From contig NC_087070.1 of NCBI RefSeq assembly GCF_963678635.1, forward strand, positions 26,218,007 through 26,282,006: DNA of 64,000 nucleotides, written 5' to 3'. Made by a program: the position numbers and the translations under genes. Below, one piece after another: positions 32,001 through 46,337 of the stretch. The number at the start of each line of letters is the position of its first letter. Positions within the stretch are counted from its first letter, which is position 1. The stretch comes from Symsagittifera roscoffensis. Taxonomy: Eukaryota > Xenacoelomorpha > Acoela > Convolutidae. Below the pieces are notes generated by a model that was not told the origin of the DNA, did no database searches, and worked only from the letters and a program-made list of their open reading frames with translations.

Positions 32001-35000
32001 GTTGGAGGAAGCCGTTTTGTTGATAGAGTATCATACAGATAGAGTGGTCGTCAGTTTAGAGGAAGAACCCGAGAGACCGTTAATCGTGATGAATAAACCA
32101 AAGAGGCGCCAGAGAAAGCTCAGACAGTTCACATCTGTATCAAATCTCTTTCAGACTACCTGATTTCACTAATAAATCTTTCCGACCACAACACCTTGAT
32201 AGCGGAAAAAACTAAAGAAACTGCCTCGCCATCTCATTTTCAAGATCTTTCTCGGCTGAATTAGGCGCACAGCTCGAGATCAGAGTTCTTTTCAGCAACA
32301 TACCTTCTGTAATTGATACATAAACAGGGGCTGAGGCAGAAACTTTTCATACCAATTTCAACTTAGACTGACTGCAACAAATCAAACTAGAAACTCTTAC
32401 CTCAAAACCGAAAACAATTTTAGATTGACCCGACGGACAAAACAGCGGCCGTCCAGCTATGAGCAAGATGCCGAATCTTTTTACAAAAGTAGGTAACTGA
32501 CATAGGGAAAACTGACACTGACTAATAAAAAAATTTTCCTCCGAGTATGCAGAAATCTTGACTAGCGGGACTTTTAAAAAGTCGACAGTCGGAAAAAGTT
32601 TTGGTCGAAAAAATGAGAATAGTTCAAGTTTTTCAATGGAACCTTACTTTTCCCTTGGGCACCTGAGCGCACCAAAAAACGCACAGACAATCTTAACCTC
32701 ATTCAATCAGTCAGGCAGCTCTTGTAGAAACGTGGATCCAATAACGTTTGTTGGAGGAAGCCGTTTTGTTGATAGAGTATCATACAGATAGAGTGGTCGT
32801 CAGTTTAGAGGAAGAACCCGAGAGACCGCTATTCGTGATGAATAAACCGAAAAGGCGCCAGAGAAAGCTCAAACAGGTCACATCTTTATCAAATCTCTTT
32901 CAGACTACCTGATTTCACTAAGAAATCTTTCCGACCACAACACCTTGATAGCGGAAACAACTAAAGAAACTGCCTCGCCATCATATTTTCAAGATCTTTC
33001 TCGGCTGAATTAGGCGCACAACTCGAGATCAGAGTTTTTCAGAAAAATATCTTCTGTAATTGATACATAAACAGGGGCTGAGGCAGATACTTTTCATACC
33101 AGTTTCAACTTAGACTAACTGCAACAAATCAAACTAGAAACTTTTTCCTCAAAACCGAAAACGATTTGAGAGTGACCCGATGGACAAAGCAGCGGCCTTC
33201 AAGCTATGAGCAAGATGCCGAATCCCTTTACAAAAGTAGGTAATTGACATAGGGAAAACTGACACTGACTAATAAAAAAAATTTTCCCCGAGCATGCAGA
33301 AATCTTGACTAACGGGACCATCAAAAAGTCGACAGTCGGAAAAATTTTTGGTCGAAAAAATGAAAATATTGCAAGTTTTTCAATGGCAACCTCAGTTTTC
33401 CCTTGGACAAGTGATCGCACCAAAAAACGCACAGACAATCTTAACCTCATCCAATCAGTCAAGCAGCTCTTCTAGAAACGTGGATCCAACAACATTTTTT
33501 GGAGGAAGCCGTTTTGTCGATAGAGTATCACAGACAGATAGAGTGGTCGTCATTTTAGAGGAAGAACTCGAGAGACCGAGTGGTCGTCATTTTAGAGGAA
33601 GAACGCGAGAGACCGTTGGTCGTGATGATTAAAAAGAAAAAGACGCCAGAGAAAGCTCAGACAGGTCACATCTCTATCAAATCTCTTTCAGGCTACCTGA
33701 ATCATCGAAGAAATCTTTCCGACCACAACACCTTGATAGCGGAAACAAATGAAGAAACTGCCTCGCAATCATATTTTCAAGATCGTTCTCGGCTGAATTA
33801 GGCGTACAACTCGAGATCAGAGTTCTTTTCAGCAATATTTCTTCTCTAATTGATACATAAACAGGGGCTGAGGCAGATACTTTTCATACCAATTTCAACT
33901 TAGACTGACTGCAACAATTCAAACTAGAAACTCTTACCTCAAAATCGAAAACTATTTTAGATTGACCCGACGGACAAAGCAGCGGCCGTCAAGCTATGAG
34001 CAAGATGCCGAATCTTTTTACAAAAGTAGGTAAATGACATAGGGAAAACTGACAATGACTAGTTAAAAATTTTTCTACCGAGCATGTAGAAATCTTGACT
34101 AGCGGGACCTTCAAAAAGTGGACAGTCGGAAATTTTTTTCAAGGGCACCTTAGTTTTCCCTTGGACATGTGAGCGCACGAAAAAACTCACAGACAATCTT
34201 AACCTTATTCAATCAGTGAGGCAGCTCTTCTAGAAACGTGGATCCAACAACAATTGTTGGAGGAAGCCGTTTTGTTGATAGAGTATCAGACAGATAGAGT
34301 GGTCTTCAGTTTAGAGGAAGAACATGAGAGACCGTTAATCGTGACGATTAAACCGAAAAGGCGCCAGAGAAAGCTCAGACAGGTCACATCTCTATCAAAT
34401 CTCTTTCAGGCTACCTGAATCATCTAAGAAATCTTTCCGACCACAACACCTTGATAGCGGAAACAAATGAAGAAACTGCCTCGCAATCATTTTTTCAAGA
34501 TCCTTCTTGGCTGAATTAGGCGTACAACTCGAGATCAGAGTTCTTTTCAGCAATATCTCTTCTCTAATTGACACATAAACAGGGGCTGAGGCAGATAATT
34601 TTCATACCAATTTCAACTTAGACTGACTGCAACAAATCAAACTAGAAACTCTTACCTCAAAACCGAAAACGATTTTAGATTGACCCGACGGACAAAGCAG
34701 CGGCCGTCAAGCTATGAGCAAGATGCCGAATCTTTTTACAAAAGTAGGTAAATGAAATAGGGAAAACTGACACTGACTAGTTAAAAAATTTTCTACCGAG
34801 CATGTAGAAATCTTAATTTGCGGGACCTTCAAAAAGTGGACAGTCGGAAATTTTTTTTCAAAGGCACCTTAGTTTTCCCTTGGGCACGTGAGCGCACGAA
34901 AAAACTCACAGACAATCTTAACCTTATTCAATCAGTGAGGCAGCTCTTCTAGAAACGTGGATCCAACAACAATTGTTGGAGGAAGCCGTTTTGTTGATAG

Positions 35001-38000
35001 AGTATCAGACAGATAGAGTGGTCTTCAGTTTAGAGGAAGAACATGAGAGACCGTTAATCGTGACGATTAAACCGAAAAGGCGCCAGAGAAAGCTCAGACA
35101 GGTCACATCTCTATCAAATCTCTTTCAGGCTACCTGAATCATCTAAGAAATCTTTCCGACCACAACACCTTGATAGCGGAAACAAATGAAGAAACTGCCT
35201 CGCAATCATTTTTTCAAGATCCTTCTCGGCTGAATTAGGCGTACAACTCGAGATCAGAGTTCTTTTCAGCAATATCTCTTCTTTAATTGATACATAAACA
35301 GGGGCTGAGGCAGATAATTTTCATACCAATTTCAACTTAGACTGACTGCAACAAATCAAACTAGAAACTCTTACCTCAAAACCGAAAACGATTTTAGATT
35401 GACCCGACGGACAAAACAGCGGCCGTCAAGCTATGAGCAAGATGCCGAATCTTTTTACAAAAGTAGGTAAATGACATAGGGAAAACTGACACTGACTAGT
35501 TGAAAAATTTTCTACCGAGCATGTAGAAATTTTGACTAGCGGGACCTTCAAAAAGTGGACAGTCGGAAATTTTTTTTCAAAGGCACCTTAGTTTTCCCTT
35601 GGACACGTGAGCGCACGAAAAAACTCACAGACAATCTTAACCTTATTCAATCAGTGAGGCAGCTCTTCTAGAAACGTGGATCCAACAACAATTGTTGGAG
35701 GAAGCCGTTTTGTTGATAGGGTATCAGACAGATAGAGTGGTCTTCAGTTTAGAGGAAGAACATGAGAGACCGTTAATCGTGACGATTAAACCGAAAAGGC
35801 GCCAGAGAAAGCTCAGACAGGTCACATCTCTATCAAATCTCTTTCAGGCTACCTGAATCATCTAAGAAATCTTTCCAACCACAACACCTTGATAGCGGAA
35901 ACAAATGAAGAAACTGCCTCGCAATCATTTTTTCAAGATCCTTCTCGGCTGAATTAGGCGTACAACTCGAGATCAGAGTTCTTTTCAGCAATATCTCTTC
36001 TCTAATTGATACATAAACAGGGGCTGAGGCAGATACTTTTCATACCAATTTCAACTCAGACTGACTGCAACAAATCAAACTAGAAACTCTTACGTCAAAA
36101 CCGAAAACGATTTTAGATTGACCCGACGGACAAAGCAGCGGCCGTCAAGCTATGAGCAAGATGCCGAATCTTTTTCTAAAAGTAGGTAAATGACATAGGG
36201 AAAACTGACACTGACTAGATGAAAAATTTTCTACCGAGCATGTAGAAATTTTGACTAGCGGGACCTTCAAAAAGTGGACGGTCGGACGGAAATTTTTTTT
36301 CAAAGGCACCTTAGTTTTCCCTTGGACATATGAGCGCACGAAAAAACTCACAGACAATCTTAACCTTATTCAATCAGTGAGGCAGCTCTTCTAGAAACGT
36401 GGATCCAATAACAATTGTTGGAGGAAGCCGTTTTGTTGATAGAGTATCAGACAGATAGAGTGGTCTTCAGTTTAGAGGAAGAACATGAGAGACCGTTAAT
36501 TGTGACGATTAAACCGAAAAGGCGCCAGAGAAAGCTCAGACAGGTCACATCTCTATCAAATCTCTTTCAGGCTACCTGAATCATCTAAGAAATCTTTCCG
36601 ACCACAACACCTTGATAGCGGAAACAAATGAAGAAACTGCCTCGCAATCATATTTTCAAGATCGTTCTCGGCTGAATTAGGCGTACAACTTGAGATCAGA
36701 GTTCTTTTCAGCAATATCTCTTCTCTAATTGATACATAAACAGGGGCTGAGGCAGATACTTTTCATAACAATTTCATCTTAGACTGACTGCAACAAATCA
36801 AACTAGAAACTCTTACCTCAAAACCGAAAACGATTTTAGATTGACCCGACGGACGAAGCAGCGGCCGTCAAGCTATGAGCAAGATGCCGAATCTTTTTAC
36901 AAAAGTAGGTAAATGACATAGGGAAAACTGACACTGACTAGTTAAAAAATTTTCTACCGAGCATGTAGAAATCTTGACTAGCGGGACCTTCAAAAAGTGG
37001 ACAGTCGGAAATTTTTTTTCAAAGGCACCTTAGTTTTCCCTTGGACACGTGAGCGCACGAAAAAACTCACAGACAATCTTAACCTTATTCAATCAGTGAG
37101 GCAGCTCTTCTAGAAACGTGGATCCAACAACAATTGTTGGAGGAAGCCGTTTTGTTGATAGAGTATCAGACAGATAGAGTGGTCTTCAGTTTAGAGGAAG
37201 AACATGAGAGACCGTTAATCGTGACGATTAAACCGAAAAGGCGCCAGAGAAAGCTCAGACAGGTCACATCTCTATCAAATCTCTTTCAGGCTACCTGAAT
37301 CATCTAAGAAATCTTTCCGACCACAACACCTTGATAGCGGAAACAAATGAAGAAACTGCCTCGCAATCATTTTTTCAAGATCCTTCTCGGCTGAATTAGG
37401 CGTACAACTCGAGATCAGAGTTCTTTTCAGCAATACCTCTTCTCTAATTGATACATAAACAGGGGCTGAGGCAGATACTTTTCATACCAATTTCAACTTA
37501 GACTGACTGCAACAAATCAAACTAGAAACTCTTACCTCAAAACCGAAAACGATTTTAGATTGACCCGACGGACAAAGCAGCGGCCGTCAAGCTATGAGCA
37601 AGATGCCGAATCTTTTTACAAAAGTAGGTAAATGACATAGGGAAAACTGACACTGACTAGTTGAAAAATTTTCTACCGAGCATGTAGAAATTTTGACTAG
37701 CGGGACCTTCAAAAAGTGGACGGTCGGACGGAAATTTTTTTTCAAAGGCACCTTAGTTTTCCCTTGGACATGTGAGCGCACGAAAAAACGCACAGACAAT
37801 CTTAACCTTATTCAATCAGTGAGGCAGCTCATCTAGAAACGTGGAACCAACAACAATTGTTGGAGGAAGCCGTTTTGTTGATAGAGTATCAGACAGATAG
37901 AGTGGTCTTCAGTTTAGAGGAAGAACATGAGAGACCGTTAATCATGACGATTAAACCGAAAAGGCGCCAGAGAAAGCTCAGACAGGTCACATCTCTATCA

Positions 38001-41000
38001 AATCTCTTTCAGGCTACCTGAATCCCTAAGAAATCTTTCCGACCACCACACCTTGATAGCGGAAACAACTAAAGAAATGCCTCGCCATCATATTTTCAAG
38101 ATCCTTCTCGGATGAATTAGGCGTACAACTCGAAATCAGATATGATTTCAGCAAAATATCTTCTGTAATTGATACATAAACAGGGGCTGAGGCAGATACT
38201 TTTCATACCAATTTCAACTTAGACTGACTGCAACAAATCAAACTAGAAACTCTTACCTCAAAACCGAAAACAATTCTAGATTGACCCGACGGACAAAGCA
38301 GAGGCCGTCAAGCTATGAGCAAGATGTGGAATCATTTTACAAAAGTAGGTAACTGACATAAAGAAAACTGACACTGGATAATAAAAAAGTTTTGCCCCGA
38401 GTATGCAGAAATCTTGACTAGCGGGACCTTCAAAAAGTCGACAGTCGGAAAAATTTTTGGTCGAAAAAATGAAATTATTGCAAGTTTTTCAATGGCAACC
38501 TTAGTTTTCCCTTGGACACGTGAGCGCACCAAAAAACGCACAGACAATCTTAACCTCATCCAATCAGTGAAGCAGCTCTTCTAGAAACGTGGATCCAACA
38601 TCGTTTTTTGGAGGAAGCCGTTTTGTCGATAGAGTATCACAGACAGATAGAGTGGTCGTCATTTTAGAGGAAGAACTCGAGAGACCGAGTGGTCGTCATT
38701 TTATAGGAAGAACCCGAGAGACCGTTGGTGGTGATGATTAATTAAAAAAAAGACGCCAGAGAAAGCTCAGACAGGTCACATCTCTGTCAAATCTCTTTCA
38801 GGCTACCTGAATCAATTAAGAAATCTTTCCGACTACAACACCTTGATAGCGGAAACAAATGAAAAAACTGCCTCGCAATCATATTTTCAAGATCCGTCTC
38901 GGCTGAATTAGGCGTACAACTCGAGAACAGAGTTCTTTTCAGCAACATATCTTCTGTAATTGATACATAAACAGGGGCTAAGGCAGATACTTTTCATACC
39001 AGTTTCAACTTAGACTAACTGCAACAAGTCAAACTAGAAACTTTTTCCTCAAAACCGAAAACGATTTGAGAGTGACCCGACGGACAAAGCAGCGGCCTTC
39101 AAGCTATGAGCAAGATGCCGAATCCCTTTACAAAAGTAGGTAACTGACATAGGGAAAACTGACACTGACTAATAAAAAAGTTTTCCCCCGAGTATGCAGA
39201 AATCTTCACTAGCGGGACCTTCAAAAAGTCGACAGTCGGAAAAATTTTTGGTCGAAAAAATGAAAATATTGCAAGTTTTTCAATGGCAACCTCAGTTTTC
39301 CCTTGGACAAGTGAGCGCACCAAAAAACGCACAGACAATCTTGACCTCATCCAATCAGTCAAGCAGCTCTTCTAGAAACGTGGATCCAACAACGTTTTTT
39401 GGAGGAAGCCGTTTTGTCGATAGAGTATCACAGACAGATAGAGTGGTCGTCATTTAGAGGAAGAACCCGAGAGACCGTTAGTCGTGATGATTAAAAGGGA
39501 AAAGACGCCAGAGAAAGCTCAGACAGGTCATATCTCTATCAAATCTCTCTCAGACTACCTGATACATCTAAGAAATCTTTCCGACCACAACACCTTGATA
39601 GCGGAAACAAATGAAGAAACTGCCTCGCCATCATATTTTCAAGATCCTTCGCGACTGAATTAGGTGTACAACTCGAGATCAGAGATCATTTCAGCAATAT
39701 ATCTTCTCTAATTGATACATAAACAGGGGCTGAGGCAGATACTTTTCATACCAATTTCAACTTAGACTGACTGCAACAAATCAGACTAGAAACTCTTACC
39801 TCAAAACCGAAAACGATTTTAGATTGACCCGACGGACAAAGCAGCGGCCGTCAAGCTATGAGCAAGATGCCGAATCGTTTTACAAAAGTAGGTAACTGAC
39901 ATAGGAAAAACTGACACTGACTAGTTAAAAAATTTTCTTCCGAGCATGTAGTAATCTTGACTAGCCGGACCTTCAAAAAGTGGACAGTCGGAAATTTTTT
40001 TTCAAAGGCACCTTAGTTTACCATTGGACACGTGAGCGCACGAAAAAACGCACAGACAATCTTAACCTTATTCAATCAGTGAGGAAGCTCTTCTAGAAAC
40101 GTGGATCCAACAACAATTGTTGGAGGAAGCCGTTTTGTTGATAGAGTATCAGACAGATAGAGTGGTCTTCAGTTTAGAGGAAGAACCTGAGAGACCGTTA
40201 GTCGTGACGATTAAACCGAAAAGGCGCCAGAGAAAGCTCAGACAGGTCACATCTTTATCAAATCTCTTTCAGACTACCTGATTCCACTAAGAAATCTTTC
40301 CGACCGCAATACCTTGATAGCAGAAACAACTGAAGAAACTGCCTCGCCATCATATTTTCAAGATCCTTCTCGGATGAATTAGGCGTACAACTCGAGATCA
40401 GAGATCATTTAAGCATCATATCTTCTGTAATTGATACATAAACAGGGGCTGAGGCAGATACTTTTCATACCAATTTCAACTTAGACTGACTGCAACAAAT
40501 CAAACTAGAAACTCTTACCTCAAAACCGAAAACGATTCTAGATTGACCCGACGGACAAAGCAGCGGCCGTCAAGCTATGAGCAAGCTGTCGAATCATTTT
40601 ACAAAAGTAGGTAACTGACATAAGGAAAACTGACACTGACTAATAAAAAAATTTTCCCCGAGCATGCAGAAATCTTGACTAGCGGGACCTTCAAAAAATC
40701 GACAGTCGGAAAAATTTTGGGTCGAAACAATGAGAATATTGCAAGTTTTTCAATGGCTTCTTACTTTTCCCTTGGGCACGTGAGCGCACCAAAAAACGCT
40801 CAGACAATCTTAACCTCATTCAATCAGTCAGGCAGCTCTTCTAGAAACGTGGATCCAATAACGTTTGTTGGAGGAAGACGTTTTGTTGATAGAGTATCAG
40901 ACAGATAGAGTGGTCGTCAGATAGAGGAAGAACACGAGAGACCGTTAGTCGTGATGAATAAACCGAAGAGGCGCCAGAGAAAGCTCAGACAGGTCACATC

Positions 41001-42765
41001 TTTATCAAATCTCTTTCAGACTACCTGATTTCACTAAGAAATCTTTCCGACCACAACACATTGATAGCGGAAACAAATGAAGAAACTGCCTCGCAATCAT
41101 ATTTTCAAGATCTTTCTCGGCTGAATTAGGTGTACAACTCGAGATCAGAAATCATTCAGCAACATATCTTCTGTAATTGATTCATAAACAGGGGCTGAGG
41201 CTGATACTTTTCATACCAATTTCAACTTAGACTGACTGCAACAAATCAAACTAGAAACTCTTACCTCAAAACCGAAAATGATTCTAGATTGACCCGACGG
41301 ACAAAGCAGCGGCCGTGAAGCTATGAGCAAGCTGTCGAATCATTTTACAAAAGTAGGTAACTGACATAAGGAAAACTGACACTGACTAATAAAAAAAATT
41401 TCCCCGAGCATGCAGAAATCTTGACTAGCGGGACCTTCAAAAAATCGACAGTCGGAAAAATTTTGGGTCGAAACAATGAGAATATTGCAAGTTTTTCAAT
41501 GGCTTCTTACTTTTCCCTTGGGCACGTGAGCGCACCAAAAAACGCTCGACAATCTTAACCTCATTCAATCAGTCAGGCAGCTCTTCTAGAAACGTGGATC
41601 CAATAACGTTTGTTGGAGGAAGCCGTTTTGTTGATAGAGTATAAGACAGATAGAGTGGTCGTCAGTTTAGAGGAAGAACACGAGAGACCGTTAGTCGTGA
41701 CGAATAAACCGATGAGGCGCCAGAGAAAGCTCAGACAGGTCACATCTTTATCAAATCTTTTTCAGACTACCTGATTCCACTAAGAAATCTTTCCGACCAC
41801 AATACATTGATAGCGGAAACAAATGAAGAAACTGCCTCGCAATCATATTTTCAAGATCCTTCTCGGCTGAATTAGGCGTACAACTCGAGATCAGAGATCA
41901 TTCAGCAACATATCTTCTGTAATTGATACATAAACAGGGGCTGATGCAGATACTTTTCATACCAATTTCAACTTAGACTAACTGCAACAAATCAAACTAG
42001 AAACTCTTACCTCAAAACCGAAAACGATTTGAGAGTGACCCGACGGACAAAGCAGCGGCCGTCAAGCTATTAGCAAGATGCCGAATCATTTTACAAAAGT
42101 AGGTAACTGACAAAAGGAAAACTGACACTGACTAATAAAAAATTTTTCCCCCGAGCATGCAGAAATTTTGACTAGCGGGATCTTCAAAAAGTCGACGGTC
42201 GGGAAAATTTTGGGTCGAAAAAATGAGAATATTGCAAGTTTTTAAATGGCTTCTTTCTTTTCCCTTGGGCACGTGAGCGCACCAAAAAACGCACAGACAA
42301 TCTTAACCTCACTCAATCAGTCAGGCAGCTATTCTAGAAACGTGGATCCAATAACGTTTGTTGGAGGAAACCGGTTTGTCGATAGGGTATCACAGACAGA
42401 TAGAGTGGTCGTCATTTTAGAGGAAGAACTCGAGAGACCGTTAGTCCTGATGATTAAAAGGAAAAAGACGCCAGAGAAAGCTCAGACAGGTCACATCTCT
42501 ATCAAATCTCTTTCAGGCTACCTGAATCATCTAAGAAATCTTTCCGACCACAACACCTTGATAGCGGAAACAAATGAAGAAACTGCCTCGCCATCATATT
42601 TTCAAGATCCTTTGCGACTGAATTAGGCGTACAACTCGAGATCAGAGACCATTTCAGCAATATATCTTCTTTAATTGATACATAAACAGGGGCTGAGGCA
42701 GATATATTTCATACCAATTTCAACTTAGACGAACTGCATTAAATCAAATTTAAAACTCTTACCTC
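29067..42765. repeat. Satellite array, about 19 units of 720-795 bp
   Basis: A landmark (ACATAAACAGGGGCTGAGGC) recurs about 19 times with spacing of 717-794 bp. Units fall into length classes near 720, 750 and 790 bp. A higher-order block of three units (about 2.26 kb) at roughly 29.75-32.0 kb is repeated at 32.0-34.3 kb with shared variants. A homogenised run of 720-bp units fills 34.3-38.0 kb. The short frames that recur in each unit on both strands are by-products of the repeat. The array is interrupted on the left by the retroelement and probably continues in the assembly gap. Confidence 0.93.
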
Positions 42766-42805
42766 ATTTTTCACCATTCATGCAATTCGAATTTTCCTCT
42801 TTAAG

Positions 42806-44060
42806 TTAGGCGCCAATATATACTTATTTTGAGTGGGAGCGCGCGCCAAAAAACGCGATTTTTTGTCAAAATTTTCCAAAAAGTGCCCAAAAACGGCTTT
42901 TTTTTTACCTGTTTTTTCAAAAAAAATTGCCTGCGGCGCAGAAAATTTGGCCAAAACAGGGTCTTTTTACTGCTTTGGGAGAGCTCGGAAAATCAATCTG
43001 ATCGACCTTTAAAAAAAAAGGTCGTCAAAATTTTTTTTTCATTTTAATTTAAAATTTTTTTTTGTAAAATATATTTTAACGGCCAATTGATTTTAGCTGA
43101 AATTGTACAAAGCCAATCTGTAAAACTTTTCTAAGTTTTCTGCATAAATTGTCAATGGTTTGTAGTTTTTGTGCCTATACTCTCTACTCTGAATCTATAT
43201 TGCTTTTATTTCTCTCACGAAAACCATGGTTCTTACGGTAAGTTTCGATAATTTCGTTTCAAGTTTCTGTTGCCCCTGAGGTGAATGGGTAATTTAACTT
43301 GAGTGTTATTTTGGCTATTGTTCAGTATTGCAGATACAAATATTTCTCGCGTTCAGAGGACGGTTCTGAGATATGTTATAGTTAGCTTAGTTTGACTTCT
43401 TAGTTTGACTTCTTTACTTTTTAAGAAATCCATTTTTGGCCGACCGACTCTAAATTTTTTCTAAAGGCGCCTTAGGCGCCAATATATATTTATTTTGAGG
43501 GGGAGCGCGCGCCAAAAAACGCGATTTTTTGTCAAAATTTTCCAAAAAGTGCCCAAAAACGGCTTTTTTGACCTGTTTTTTCAAAAAAATTGCCTGCGGC
43601 GCAGAAAATTTGGCCAAAACAGGGTCTTTTTACTGCTTTGTGAGAGCTCGGAAAATCAATCTGATCGACCTTTAAAAAAAAGGTCGTCAAAATTTTTTTT
43701 TCACTTTAATTTAAAATTTTTTTTGTAAAATATATTTTAACGGCCAATTGATTTTAGCTGAAATTGTACAAAGCCAATCTGTAAAACTTTTCTAAGTTTT
43801 CTGCATAAATTGTCAATGGTTTGTAGTTTTTGTGCCTATACTCTCTACTCTGAATCTATATTGCTTTTATTTCTCTCACGAAAACCATGGTTCTTACGGT
43901 AAGTTTCGATAATTTCGTTTCAAGTTTCTGTTGCCCCTGAGGTGAATGGGTAATGTAACTTGAGTGTTATTTTGGCTATTGTTCAGTATTGCAGATACAA
44001 ATATTTCTCGCGTTCAGAGGAAGGTTCTGAGTTATGTTATAGTTAGCTTAGTTTGACTTC
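42806..44060. repeat. Tandem duplication of a hAT-derived fragment (period about 666 bp)
   Basis: 42806-43404 and 43472-44060 are near-identical. Each starts TTAGGCGCCAATATAT and runs through AGCGCGCGCCAAAAAACGCG to GTTAGCTTAGTTTGACTTC. The first 240 bases of each match the interior of the complete hAT-type element at 44732-45145. The rest is unrelated, so these are chimeric or nested remnants. Confidence 0.75.
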
Positions 44061-44723
44061 CACTTCTTAATTAGATACCTGCGATTTGTGTGTCTGTTCG
44101 AAGTCTATTGGACTTCGGGGTATTTTAATAGTTTAATAGAAAAAATGCAGTTTTGAATCAAGTAAAATTAATGCAGTTTCAACGCAATTAGTTCCTTTTT
44201 TCTTTAAACTCTAGTATCATCTAGTATACCAGTGTTTTAATCAACCATTTCTCAAGCTCGTTATATCTTTGCCTCGGTTTTTTGTTAAGTCAAAACATCG
44301 ATACGTTTCCTTGATAATTTACAACGCAAACCTTACAAGGTTCTTGCGACGGAATACAAGTCGTTCGAAACTTCTCCATGAATCTTGAAACATTTTTGAT
44401 TCAATCAAAATGCAATAATTTTGAAAAACTCATGCTCTTTTCCTGCAAAATGTAAATCCTTTGGTAATTGTTTTCAACCAAAAAGTTTTTTTCAAGCGAT
44501 GCCAAGAAAAACGATTTAACGTGGATCTAATTGAAGCTTCAGTTTTGGTCTTTTGCGTATAGCATTTTTCGAGTTGAAACTTTTAATTTTATTGTCCATT
44601 ATTCTCTTTTGATAAGATAAATTAGTTGTTTAAAATCTTCACATGGCTAGTTACATTTTTTTCAACCTTTAACTTTAACCACTCTATTTTTCAAAAATTA
44701 AATATATACTTTTATACAAATTG
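44061..44723. other. Non-coding, nothing recognised
   Basis: AT-rich sequence with no long frame and no repeat partner seen in the window. Confidence 0.4.
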
Positions 44724-44731
44724 ATTTAATG

Positions 44732-45145
44732 CAGGGGCGGATTTAGGGGAACGGGGCGGGGGGGCAGACGCCCCCCCCCCCCCCCCTCAGGGGTTCGACC
44801 CCCTGCCAACCCAAAGGGTCCCCCCTTTGGTACTTTTTAAGAAATCCATTTTTGGCCGACCGACTCTAAATTTTTTCTAAAGGCGCCTTCGGCGCCAATA
44901 TATACTTATTTTGAGGGGGAGCGCGCGCCAAAAAACGCGATTTTTTGTCAAAATTTTCCAAAAAGTGCCCAAAAACGGCTTTTTTGACCTGTTTTTTCAA
45001 AAAAAATTGCCTGCGGCGCAGAAAATTTGGTCAAAACAGGGTCTTTTTACTGCTTTGGGAGAGCTCGGAAAATCAATCTGATCGACCTTTTCGAAAATTT
45101 TTTGAAAATCCTCCCCCCCTCGAGAAAATCCTAGATCCGCCCCTG
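44732..45145. mobile_element. hAT-type MITE with 8-bp target duplication
   Basis: The terminal inverted repeats are CAGGGGCGGATTTAGG and, at the other end, CCTAGATCCGCCCCTG. The element is flanked on both sides by ATTTAATG (44724-44731 and 45146-45153), the 8-bp duplication typical of the hAT superfamily. 414 bp, no transposase, with long G and C homopolymers near the left end. Confidence 0.85.
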
Positions 45146-45153
45146 ATTTAATG

Positions 45154-45889
45154 CGTTAGATAAGTTTTTATGCATCTCTTGTCTTAGTGGAAACATATTT
45201 CTGCAGTCAACAATGATCAGCAATAATAAAACGGAAAAAATGATCAACGGTAACTCAAAATTGTGTTTTCCAGTAGAGTTGGAAATCTTGCTTATCTCTT
45301 GCAAAAAAGAATGAGAGAAAATCTTGCCGGAACTTTGCAAGAAATAAACTATTTTTCAAAGATATAACTACAAGAATCTTGGAAGATTTGCTTTACAGTG
45401 GGGTCATTAAGGTTTGCTTTCCCGTGAGGCCATTAACAAAGACGGATGATCAATTCCAGTAAACCTCTGATCACTTTTTGATAAATCATGGGAACAAAAA
45501 AAATGCCAACTTGGTCAATTTCAGATACTTAATTTTCTCAAAGTTTCCAGTTTTCTTTTAACGCTTATTTACTACTTAACTACGCGTTTTGATAATGCGT
45601 CTCAAAATGCAATGAAATACTTTTTGCCCTTCTTTGTGTGGTTAGAATTTCAAGAAAAACAACATTTTTCCTTGTTGAAAGTTTGACAACATTTTCAATA
45701 GCAAAAACTACTTCACACATTTTAAAGGGCAGACAAAATTATCAAAGCTGCACCCAGATTACGAGCAGTTTTGCAATTTTATCTCAGAAAGGATAAAATC
45801 TACCCATAAATGAATGCGCTACTAAAAGCGAAAACTGGATGATTTGGTTCTTATTAGTGAAAAAAAATAAGTTTGAGATTTTTTGTGAA
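45154..45889. other. Non-coding, nothing recognised
   Basis: AT-rich, no credible frame or repeat signature. Confidence 0.4.
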
Positions 45890-46200
45890 AATGATCCCCC
45901 CATTGGACCGATTGCTAAATTGGATTAAATCTCCGCTTACGCGTTAATAGCGCGAAATAAATCGCGCGTTAATTGTCGCAAATTGGCCAAAATGGCAAAA
46001 TTTAAACCTCCATAACTTTACAAAAAATGATCACAGGTGAAATATCTCTTCCAATTTATACTCAGGTCAAAAGGGCTAGTTGAGAAGTTAAAATTAGTTT
46101 GAAAAAAAAAACCACACCGAGCGTAAATATTCCGTCATTTTCGTTAAAAAAATCGGAACAATAAGAGCAAATTGCATGCCTCAAGTCTAAATTTATAAAA
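45890..46200 (+). repeat. Dispersed single copy of the 535-bp repeat
   Basis: It contains TCCGCTTACGCGTTAATAGC, then GCGCGTTAATTGTC and ATGATCACAGGTGAAATATC in the same order as the tandem units at 50655-52785, but diverged. Confidence 0.7.
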
Positions 46201-46337
46201 TTAGATTCGCGGTGATTTGCAAGTTTAACTTATTATATTTAGCTTGCGCTAATTTTTCGAATAGTAAAAATAGTAAAATCTAATTGGCTAACGAAAATTT
46301 AGGAAATTCGACTCTTCTAGCATGCGGAATACAACGC

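Noticed and set aside
29548-42626. Recurrent 60-126 aa ORFs in the satellite
   Set aside because: The same frames recur because the unit repeats; they start at non-ATG codons in many units, vary in length and occur on both strands.
42829-45151. Frames with a common KTRFFVKIFQKVPKNGF-like peptide
   Set aside because: They arise from the repeated hAT-derived fragment with poly-T tracts; no transposase motif is present.
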